Below, in pieces: positions 55,972 through 64,000 of a stretch of 64,000 bases of DNA. The DNA lies in contig LNEL01000050.1 in the NCBI GenBank assembly GCA_001464935.1, positions 62,001-126,000 of the forward strand, in the 5' to 3' direction. Made by a program: the position numbers and the translations under genes. The notes beneath the pieces are model-generated. The model saw only the letters and a program-made list of their open reading frames with translations. It was not told the DNA's origin and searched no databases. This stretch comes from Gammaproteobacteria bacterium Ga0077536. GTDB taxonomy: Bacteria > Pseudomonadota > Gammaproteobacteria > Ga0077536. The first letter of the stretch is position 1. Every line of letters starts with the position of its first letter.

Positions 55972-57099
55972 TCAGCGCGGCGCAGCCTCGGCATCGATGA
56001 AACGCTGACGTCGTGCCGCTGTCGACGGGTGCGTCGACAGGTAGGGATGCCAGTCGTCGACCGCCGCGCGCGGCGTCCCGTCGTGCGGGGCGGCGTCGCC
56101 CTTCAAGCGCGCGCGACAGGCTTCGACAAAGGCCTGCCTATCATCGGGGACAACGTCCGCGCAGCGCTCGAGCCGGCCCAGTATCGCGGTGAAATCGGCG
56201 CCACGGAGACCCGCGGCGGCGAGGTGCGCGAGTGCGTAACTGTCAGCCTCCCATTCGAGTTCACGCGAGTAGGCGTTCTCCATCAGCATGCCCGGCATCG
56301 CGAGCAGCACGCCGCCCAACGCCTGCACGTCGCCGAAGAGCAGGCCTGCCATCACGGCGAGGCCGGCGTGGCTCAGGATCTGGCGCAGCGAATGACGGTG
56401 CTCGACGTGGCCGATCTCGTGCAGCAGCACCGCGGCGACCTCGTCGTCCGAGTCCGCGATGCCGATCAGCTCGTCCGTCACGACGATCGTGCCGTCGGGC
56501 AGGGCGATCGCGTTCGGGCCGAGCATGCCGCCGCCGCGGAACTCGAGCCGGTAATGCAGCTCGCCCGCCGGTGGCAGCAGGGCGTCGAAACGCGTCGTCA
56601 GGGCCGCGCGGCGCGGCGCGTCCAGCGTCGAGGGTTTGAACAGGAAGCGGTCCAGCTGCGTCAGCGTGTCGGCTGCCATCGGCGCGGCGACATCGCGCGG
56701 CAGCTGCAACGCCACGAAGCGGCTGAGCAGCGGCACGCCCCAGACGGCAGTGGCCCCGACGAAGACAGCGACTGCGAGGCCGGCGACGAGGATCGCGCGC
56801 ACGCTGCCTTCGAGCCGCGCGATGCGCGTGGTGCCCGTGAAGTGTCGCGCCAGCCACGCGGCGTGCGCGGGGGTGTCGGCCAGTTCAATCCGGGCATCGT
56901 CATCGAAGCCCAGGCTCAGCGGCACGCCGGCGATGCGCGTGTCGGCGTGCAGCGCCGCGACCGGCATCGCCGGTCGCAGCGGCGGATCGAGATGCAGCAC
57001 GCCGTAGGCATCGATGCGCAACGTCACCTCGCTGCCCGTCGCGCGCTGTCCATCGTAGTAACGCCCCTTGATCAGCGTCGCGTCGTCGTCGGCGGTCAT
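55972..57099 (-). CDS. M48 family metallopeptidase
   Basis: 375 residues from the ATG at 57099. The zinc motif LLHEIGHVEHRHSL gives His227, Glu228 and His231; the third ligand is in ELEWEADSYAL. A membrane segment lies near 101-120 (RAILVAGLAVAVFVGATAVW). A soluble N-terminal part of about 95 residues precedes it. 59 bases downstream of the DUF898 gene, so likely cotranscribed. The longer frame to 57366 runs antisense-free through the DUF898 3' end. Confidence 0.87.
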   Translation of the reverse strand: MTADDDATLIKGRYYDGQRATGSEVTLRIDAYGVLHLDPPLRPAMPVAALHADTRIAGVPLSLGFDDDARIELADTPAHAAWLARHFTGTTRIARLEGSVRAILVAGLAVAVFVGATAVWGVPLLSRFVALQLPRDVAAPMAADTLTQLDRFLFKPSTLDAPRRAALTTRFDALLPPAGELHYRLEFRGGGMLGPNAIALPDGTIVVTDELIGIADSDDEVAAVLLHEIGHVEHRHSLRQILSHAGLAVMAGLLFGDVQALGGVLLAMPGMLMENAYSRELEWEADSYALAHLAAAGLRGADFTAILGRLERCADVVPDDRQAFVEACRARLKGDAAPHDGTPRAAVDDWHPYLSTHPSTAARRQRFIDAEAAPR

Positions 57100-57158
57100 G
57101 CCCGGCGGGTCCGCGCTGGTGTCGGTGCGGGCGTCATCGGCCTGCCGGCGATGGCAGG

Positions 57159-58352
57159 CTACAGGCCGAGATCGAGATCGAACGCATCGACCAGCTCCTC
57201 GCCGAGCGCGCTGCCGTCTTCGCGCGCGCCGGCCGTCACGTCGTCGAGTCCGGCACTCAGCAGCGCCGTGCACGCAAGCTGATAGCGCACGAGCCGAATG
57301 CTGCCCCACGGCAGCAGCAGGCCCAGCGAGACCACGGCTGCGAGCGTATTGCTGAAACAGATCCACCCCGTGCGCAGTGCCTGCATCCGGGACAGCAGCT
57401 GATGCTCATCGAACGCCGTCTGGCCCAGCACGAGATTGGTCCGGTGTGCCTTGAAATAACCGTAAACGAAGAATGCGATGCTGTAGAACACGGCGAGAAA
57501 GCCCAGCACGCTCGCGATCAGGGCTGCCGCGCCGGCTTCCGGCCCACCGTCGCCGAGATCGCGGCCACCGATCAGGAGTGCGAATCCCGCCGCGAAGCCG
57601 GCGAGCACGAACAGGCCGAGGCTGGCACCGTAAAGCCGGTAGAACTGCCCCGCGCGCCCGGCGAAGCGCGCGTCCAGACGGCCGTAGCGCGTGTGGTCGA
57701 CGAGAAAGCGTACGCGCGCGAAATCGAGCCATGGCGCGAGCGGCATCAGCATCAGCACGAACAGGTTCGGCACCAGATCCGCCTTGGTGAGCGGGGTCCC
57801 CTGTTCCTCACCCTCCTGCAGGAAAGCCTGCATGAATGCGCCGTTCTCATCGATCAGCAGGTACAGCGCAATGGCGCCGACGAGCGCGATCCCCAGCGGC
57901 AGGAGCAGCAGCCGGTACGCGGCAGCGAAGTCACGGCGAAACGACAGGCGCAGATTGCGCAGCGACGTGTTGCGCAGGTTGAAACTCGTCGACAGCACGA
58001 CCAGCGCCGGCACGAGCGCGAGACCGACGCCGAGCGCCGGAAAGCGGAGTGCGGGATAGAAATGCCAGAACGCCGCGAACGCGCCGAACACGGCGACCGC
58101 GATGGCACGGCCCTTCAGGATTTGCAGCGGCTCTCCGTGATAGGCGAAGCGATGGCCCTCCAGCGAGGTGTGGCCGTAGAAGTAGCGCAGCCGGCGCACC
58201 TTGGCCCACGCGGAGTAGATGCCGACGGTCGCGATCGTCAGCAGGATGTTGACTATCCAGATGGCGAAGTACTCGCGCGCGTTGCCCGTGAATTCGAACG
58301 GGCATTCGCGCGCCGGCCGCGGGGCCGCGCTTGGGCCGTTCGCCGGGTCCAT
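57159..58352 (-). CDS. DUF898 (YjgN-like) membrane protein
   Basis: 397 residues with about six membrane segments. The start at 58352 is chosen because AAGGA is nine bases upstream; an ATG at 58361 would touch it. Family segments: FEFTGNAREYFAIWIVNILL, TLGIYSAWAKVR-like IATVGIYSAWAKVRRLRYFY, NTSLRNLRLSF and FDEHQLLSRMQALRTGWICF. Function unknown. Pairing with an M48 peptidase is recurrent in proteobacteria as far as I recall and suggests shared envelope work. Confidence 0.87.
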   Translation of the reverse strand: MDPANGPSAAPRPARECPFEFTGNAREYFAIWIVNILLTIATVGIYSAWAKVRRLRYFYGHTSLEGHRFAYHGEPLQILKGRAIAVAVFGAFAAFWHFYPALRFPALGVGLALVPALVVLSTSFNLRNTSLRNLRLSFRRDFAAAYRLLLLPLGIALVGAIALYLLIDENGAFMQAFLQEGEEQGTPLTKADLVPNLFVLMLMPLAPWLDFARVRFLVDHTRYGRLDARFAGRAGQFYRLYGASLGLFVLAGFAAGFALLIGGRDLGDGGPEAGAAALIASVLGFLAVFYSIAFFVYGYFKAHRTNLVLGQTAFDEHQLLSRMQALRTGWICFSNTLAAVVSLGLLLPWGSIRLVRYQLACTALLSAGLDDVTAGAREDGSALGEELVDAFDLDLGL

Positions 58353-58409
58353 GACAGTCATTCCTTTCAGGCCCGGCGCGGGCCGACGTGGACGTTCACC
58401 CTGACGGGG

Positions 58410-59621
58410 CTAGACGACGCCGTCCTGCTTCAACTTGGCCAACATCTCGTCGGTCATGCCGAGCAGTTGCCGATAGACCTCGTCGTTGTGCGCGCCAAGG
58501 GCGGCGCCCGGCCAGTCCGTACGGCCAGGGGTCGAGCCGAGCTGCGGAATGATCGCCGGGATCTTCAGCGGCTCGCCGTCGATCGTCACCGTCTCGAACA
58601 GGCCGCGAGCCTGGTACTGCGGATCGGCGAGCATGTCCGCGACGCTGTAGATCGGGCCGGCCGCGACGCCGGCGCGCTCGAGACGTTCGAGCACGTCGGC
58701 CTGGGTCATCGAGCCGGTCCACGCGCCGATGAGCCCGTCGAGTTCGGCCTGGTGCTCGACTCGATTCATGTTTTCCCGGTAGCGCGGATCCTGCGCCATG
58801 CCGGCATTGCCCATCAGCTCGCACAGCCGCTGGAACATCGGGTTGGTGTTGGCGCCGATGATGATGGTCTTGCCGTCGGCGGTCGGGTAGATGTTCGACG
58901 GCACGATGCCGGTCAGCGTCGAGCCCGACGGCTCGCGCACGATGCCCATGCCGTCGTATTCGGGCACCATCGATTCCATCAGGTTGTAGATTGCCTCGAA
59001 GATCGCGACATCGACGACCTGCCCCTCGCCGTGGCGCGACTTGTCGCGGCCGATGTAGGCGAGCAGGATGCCGAGCGCCGCGTGCAGGCCCGCGAGCGTG
59101 TCGCCGATCGACAGGTTCGGGCGCACCGACGGTTGACCGGGGAAGCCGTTCACATACCGGAAGCCGCCGAAGCCCTCGCACACCGACGCGAAACCCGGCC
59201 GTGGTGCATACGGGCCAGTCTGGCCGTAGCCCGAAATGCGCGCATAGATGAGGCCGGGGTTCGTCGGCTTGACGTCGGCGGGACCGATGCCCCACTTCTC
59301 CATCGTGCCGGGCCGGAAGTTCTCGATCAGCACGTCGGCCTTGTCGACGAGCTGGCGCAGGACCTTGCGGCCTTCATCGACTCTCAGGTCCAGGGTCACG
59401 CACTTCTTGTTGCGGGCGAGGCTGTACCACCACAGCGCGGTGTCGTTCTTGACGATGCGCCAGCGCCGGATCGGATCGCCGCCGTCCGGCGGCTCGACCT
59501 TGATCACCTCGGCACCGTAGTAGCCGAGAATCGTGGCCGCGAACGGGCCGGCCAGCAGTTGTCCCACTTCGATGACCCGTACGCCGTCCAGTGGACGTCG
59601 GGTCTGCGCGCCAGTCGTCAT
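58410..59621 (-). CDS. CoA-transferase family III (CaiB/BaiF)
   Basis: 403 residues. Family segments: GVRVIEVGQLLAGPFAATIL, GYYGAEVIKVEPPDGGDPIR, LDLRVDEGRKVLRQLVDKAD, IENFRPGTMEKWGIG and ISGYGQTGPYAPRPGFASV. The catalytic Asp is expected in the middle region QPSVRPNLSIGDTLAGLHAA. It moves CoA between carboxylic acids. Substrate unknown. No clear operon partner. Confidence 0.92.
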   Translation of the reverse strand: MTTGAQTRRPLDGVRVIEVGQLLAGPFAATILGYYGAEVIKVEPPDGGDPIRRWRIVKNDTALWWYSLARNKKCVTLDLRVDEGRKVLRQLVDKADVLIENFRPGTMEKWGIGPADVKPTNPGLIYARISGYGQTGPYAPRPGFASVCEGFGGFRYVNGFPGQPSVRPNLSIGDTLAGLHAALGILLAYIGRDKSRHGEGQVVDVAIFEAIYNLMESMVPEYDGMGIVREPSGSTLTGIVPSNIYPTADGKTIIIGANTNPMFQRLCELMGNAGMAQDPRYRENMNRVEHQAELDGLIGAWTGSMTQADVLERLERAGVAAGPIYSVADMLADPQYQARGLFETVTIDGEPLKIPAIIPQLGSTPGRTDWPGAALGAHNDEVYRQLLGMTDEMLAKLKQDGVV

Positions 59622-59709
59622 GTGCTGATACTCCGCCGGGCGTGCGTGGCCCGGGCTCTTCCTGTTCGCAGTCGGATGATCGGTCGAGCGCCGATCTGGT
59701 GCGGGCAGG

Positions 59710-60084
59710 TTATGCCGCAGGCCGCCATGCTGGCAATCCGGGCGGCGTCAGGCGGGCGGCGAGCGCACCGACGAGCACACCGGCGAAGTCGGCAAGGCCG
59801 TCGGCCAGCGACGGCGCGCGGAGGGGCACGAAGCCCTGTGCGAATTCGATCGCGACGCCGAGGAGTGTCAGCCACAGCGCCGCGCGTGGCCAGCCCGCGC
59901 GTGGCAGGGCCACGGCAAACCACCACATCAGCAGCGCGAACGACGCGCCGTGATAGAGCTTGTCGCTCCAGGGGATTTCGTGGCCGGGCAGTTCGCGCAG
60001 CGGCAGCAGGCAGACGACGACGAGCGCCACCGTCTGCAGCCAGCCGAGACCGAGCCACAGCCGGCGCGTCAGCACGTGGCGCAC
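59710..60084 (-). CDS. VanZ-like small membrane protein
   Basis: 124 residues from a GTG at 60084, four bases after the stop of the CBS gene. Membrane segments near 8-28, 46-61 and 67-87, with the VanZ-type residues IPWSDKLYHGASFALLMWWF and VAIEFAQGFVPLRAPSLADG then LADFAGVLVGAL. Function of single-domain VanZ-like proteins is not established. Confidence 0.82.
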   Translation of the reverse strand: MRHVLTRRLWLGLGWLQTVALVVVCLLPLRELPGHEIPWSDKLYHGASFALLMWWFAVALPRAGWPRAALWLTLLGVAIEFAQGFVPLRAPSLADGLADFAGVLVGALAARLTPPGLPAWRPAA

Positions 60085-60088
60085 CCGC

Positions 60089-60499
60089 TCAGTTCAGTGA
60101 CTTGCTGACTTCCACGATGTAGCGGAACAGATCGGATTCGGAAAGGATGCCGCACAGGTGTCCATGGTCGTCCACGACCGGCAAACCGCTGACTTTCAGC
60201 TGGAGCATCGTGGTCGCGGCGAGCGCGACCGAGGCCGTTTGCGGGATCGTGATGGGGTTCGGCGTCATGATAGCTTCAACCGTGGGTCTCGACGCAAACT
60301 CGAGCGTGTCCGCCGACGCGGTCGCCTTCGCCGCCCGCACGTCGCCCTGGCTCAGGATGCCGGTCAGTTCCGGCCCCTCCATCACCGCGAGGCGCCGGAT
60401 GTGGCGGTCGTTCATCAGGGTATCGGCTTCGTCGATCGTCGCGGTCGGGGGGACCGAAATCACATTGGGCGTCATCCAGTCGCGAACCTGGTGGTTCAT
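60089..60499 (-). CDS. CBS-domain pair protein
   Basis: 136 residues: two CBS motifs, MTPNVISVPPTATIDEADTL with GILSQGDVRAA, and MTPNPITIPQTASVALAATT with VVDDHGHLCGILSESDLFRY. Such stand-alone CBS proteins bind adenine nucleotides and signal energy state. AAGGAG lies five bases before the ATG. Coupled to the VanZ-like gene. Confidence 0.9.
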   Translation of the reverse strand: MNHQVRDWMTPNVISVPPTATIDEADTLMNDRHIRRLAVMEGPELTGILSQGDVRAAKATASADTLEFASRPTVEAIMTPNPITIPQTASVALAATTMLQLKVSGLPVVDDHGHLCGILSESDLFRYIVEVSKSLN

Positions 60500-60584
60500 G
60501 TTTGCTCCTTGGTGGCATCAGGGTGCCACGATGGAATAGCGGCGCCGGCTGCAGAACTTTGAGCGCAGCGCCGCTACAGGACCC

Positions 60585-61688
60585 ATGGACGTCTGGCCCC
60601 TCTTCACCCGCGCGATCCTGCTGTGCGGGCTGTTCACCCTGCTGCTGCCGACGGCGGACGCGGAACCGTTCGCCGATGGCGTGGCCGCCTACCGCAGCGG
60701 TGATTTCCAGCAGGCCCGCGCGGCGTTCGAAATGCTCAGTGCGAAAGGCGATGCGCGCGCGCAGTTCGCGCTCGGCCTGCTGTACGAAAATGGCGAAGGC
60801 GTCGAGCAGGACAGCAAGGCGGCGGCGGGCTGGTATCGTCGCAGCGCCGATCAGGGGTATGCGAAAGCGCAGTACAACCTCGGCATGCTGCATCTGCAGG
60901 GCGTCGGCGTGAAGCGCGATGAACTCGCCGCCCGCGACTGGTTCGAGCGCGCCGCGGCACAGGGCAATCCCGACGCGGTGGCGCGCCTGCTGAAGTTCGC
61001 CGAAGACGGCGACGTGAACGCGCAGTATCGGGTCGCCGTGATGTACCTGAACGGGGGTGCCGTGACGCGGGACGCGAAAACCGCCGCGCGCTGGATGCAG
61101 CGCGCCGCCGCCCGCGGTCACCTCGACGCGATGTTCGCGATGGGCTGGCTGACCGAAACCGGCAAGGGCACCGAGCGCTCGTACTCCGCCGCGACGAACT
61201 GGTACCAGCCGGCGGCGAGCCAGGGGCATGTGAAGTCGATGTACAACCTCGCGCGGCTGATCCGCCTCGGGCAGGGCCAGCCGCCCGACCGCGCCCGCGC
61301 CGAACAGCTCTACGAGCAGGCCGCGAGCGCCGGCTTCGTGCCGGCCCAGCTCTCGCTCGGCCTGCTCTACGATCTCGGCGAAGACTGGCCGCGCGATCCG
61401 GCCCGCGCCGCGTCCTGGTACAACACGGCGGCCGCGAACGGCAGCGCCGAGGCACAGTTGAACCTGGGCTACCTGCTGGCGGCCGGCGAAGGCGTCAAGC
61501 CCGACTTTCTGCAGGCCTATGCGCGCACTTACGCCGCGGAACGTCTCGGCCATCCGCTGGCGGCCGACAACCTGCGCCTGCTTGGAGAGAAGCTGACGCA
61601 GGCCGAAATCATCCAGGCGCGCGAGCGCGGCGAATCGCTGGTCAACCGCGCACGCGCGCTGCCGGGCCTGGTCGCCGCCGGCCGCTGA
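60585..61688 (+). CDS. Exported Sel1-repeat protein
   Basis: 367 residues. Signal peptide: FTRAILLCGLFTLLLPTADA. At least seven Sel1/TPR-like repeats follow (AQFALGLLYENGEGVEQDSK, AQYNLGMLHLQGVGVKRDEL, AQYRVAVMYLNGGAVTRDAK, AMFAMGWLTETGKGTERSYS, AQLSLGLLYDLGEDWPRDPA, AQLNLGYLLAAGEGVKPDFL). It probably acts as a periplasmic scaffold. Divergent from the CBS gene. Confidence 0.9.
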   Translation: MDVWPLFTRAILLCGLFTLLLPTADAEPFADGVAAYRSGDFQQARAAFEMLSAKGDARAQFALGLLYENGEGVEQDSKAAAGWYRRSADQGYAKAQYNLGMLHLQGVGVKRDELAARDWFERAAAQGNPDAVARLLKFAEDGDVNAQYRVAVMYLNGGAVTRDAKTAARWMQRAAARGHLDAMFAMGWLTETGKGTERSYSAATNWYQPAASQGHVKSMYNLARLIRLGQGQPPDRARAEQLYEQAASAGFVPAQLSLGLLYDLGEDWPRDPARAASWYNTAAANGSAEAQLNLGYLLAAGEGVKPDFLQAYARTYAAERLGHPLAADNLRLLGEKLTQAEIIQARERGESLVNRARALPGLVAAGR

Positions 61689-61734
61689 GCGCCGTCGCCG
61701 TGGTCGGGGCGCCCGCACGCGCCTGACGGCCTGC

Positions 61735-62610
61735 TCAGATGCTGGCGGCGATGCCGGCGAAGATGACCATGCCGAACCAGTTGTTGTTGAGAAAGGCGCG
61801 GAAGCAGCGCGCGGGCTCGCGCTCCCTGAGCAGCCACTGCTGGTAGATCGCGAGGCCGGCGGCCACGGCGAGGCTGGCGGTGTAGGGCGCGCCGAGTCCT
61901 GCCTGTCGACCGATCAGCCACAGATCGATGAGCAGCAGGATCTGCAGCATGCCGATGATCGGCCGGTCCGCGTCGTCGAACAGGATCGCGGTCGAGCGGA
62001 TGCCGATTTTCAAATCGTCCTCGCGGTCGACCATCGCGTACTGCGTGTCGTAGACCAGCACCCACAGCACCACTGCCGACAGCACCAGCCACGCGAGCGG
62101 CGGCACCGCGCCGGTCTGCGCCGCGAAGGCCATCGGTACTGCCCAGGCGAACGCCGCCCCGAGCCACACCTGCGGCAGATAGGTGTAGCGCTTCATGAAC
62201 GGGTAGGCGGCGGCGAGCCCGACGGCGGCGAAGGCGAGGGCGATCGTGAGCCGGTTCTGCGTCAACACCAGCAGGCCGGACACGAGTACCAGCACGCCGA
62301 ACAGGATCAGCGCCCGGCGCGGCTCGATTTCGCCGGTCGCGAGCGGACGGTCGCGGGTGCGCGCGACGTGGCCGTCGAAATGGCGATCGGCATAGTCGTT
62401 GATCACGCAGCCCGCCGAGCGCATCAGCACGGTGCCGAGCACGAACACGCCCAGCACGAACGGATCCGGCAGGCCCCGCGCCGCGAGCCACAGCGCCCAC
62501 AGGGTCGGCCACAGCAGGAGCAGGATGCCGATCGGCCGATGCAGCCGCATCAGTCGCGCGTAAGCGCGCCAGCCACCCGTGCCTGTCGCCATGCGCCGTA
62601 TCGCCGTCAT
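61735..62610 (-). CDS. ubiA: 4-hydroxybenzoate polyprenyltransferase
   Basis: 291 residues, polytopic. The prenyl-diphosphate motifs are [20 protein letters not shown] (about 71-90) and [20 protein letters not shown] (about 188-207). It attaches the polyprenyl tail to 4-hydroxybenzoate in ubiquinone synthesis. GAGG lies five bases before the ATG, 18 bases after the recG stop, so the two may be cotranscribed. No ubiC next to it. Confidence 0.93.
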   Translation of the reverse strand: MTAIRRMATGTGGWRAYARLMRLHRPIGILLLLWPTLWALWLAARGLPDPFVLGVFVLGTVLMRSAGCVINDYADRHFDGHVARTRDRPLATGEIEPRRALILFGVLVLVSGLLVLTQNRLTIALAFAAVGLAAAYPFMKRYTYLPQVWLGAAFAWAVPMAFAAQTGAVPPLAWLVLSAVVLWVLVYDTQYAMVDREDDLKIGIRSTAILFDDADRPIIGMLQILLLIDLWLIGRQAGLGAPYTASLAVAAGLAIYQQWLLREREPARCFRAFLNNNWFGMVIFAGIAASI

Positions 62611-62628
62611 CCCTGCCTCAATGCGCCG

Positions 62629-64000
<1,372 letters not shown>

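Noticed and set aside
57402..60122. 906-residue plus-strand open frame
   Set aside because: It lies antisense to four recognised genes (DUF898, CoA-transferase, VanZ-like, CBS end) and shows no motif; long stop-free antisense frames are expected at this GC content.

Overview
The window is one contiguous, GC-rich stretch of bacterial chromosome. It most resembles a gammaproteobacterium with an exosortase/PEP-CTERM lifestyle. Pointers are the biosynthetic SpeA, a polyamine (Pot/Puu/Spu) region of Pseudomonas type, UbiA, single-subunit iron-sulfur SdaA, RecG, and five VPxPA-type PEP-CTERM proteins. No rRNA, tRNA, CRISPR array, prophage or intact insertion sequence was seen. Genus is not claimed.

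Layout. 1-1432 holds the N-terminal part of speA, running off the left edge. 1863-6685 is a divergent unit: a FAD monooxygenase and a small barrel-like protein facing a 982-residue winged-helix/ATPase/TPR regulator. 7058-31365 is a patchwork of small transcription units: a sterol-desaturase-type hydroxylase, enoyl-CoA hydratase, a DUF899 protein, an SDR-GST-GST-SDR block, acetyltransferases, a tyrosine phosphatase, a deazaflavin-type reductase, an EamA transporter with a divergent LysR, and a LuxR-type protein. Five PEP-CTERM proteins lie among them. This patchwork also carries copies of a dispersed composite repeat with a hairpin-forming module.

31384-39058 is an oxidative region: a methyltransferase, a formyltransferase-fold protein, two Baeyer-Villiger-type monooxygenases, an acetamidase/formamidase-type hydrolase and an AraC regulator. 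The first monooxygenase has lost its end to a frameshift, so the open frame reads on into the formyltransferase gene and looks like a 757-residue fusion.

39373-54394 is an amino acid and polyamine block. One minus-strand run is aminotransferase, glutamine-synthetase-like ligase, SdaA and OsmC. agmatine deiminase aguA lies between this run and a second minus-strand run: puuA, spuC, potF, potG, potH, potI and a small SpoIIAA-like protein. A PuuB-like oxidase is divergent from puuA. Together these would import putrescine or related amines, convert agmatine, and degrade putrescine by gamma-glutamylation or transamination.

54410-64000 has housekeeping and envelope genes: a GT39-like membrane protein, an M48 peptidase with a DUF898 membrane protein, a CoA-transferase, VanZ-like and CBS proteins, a Sel1-repeat protein, ubiA and the 3' part of recG.

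The strongest points for a second look are an in-frame amber codon at the signal-peptide junction of a PEP-CTERM gene, the monooxygenase frameshift, the dispersed repeat family with a perfect 27-bp inverted pair, the proline-rich repeat tract in a PEP-CTERM protein, and the large regulator with its divergent partners.
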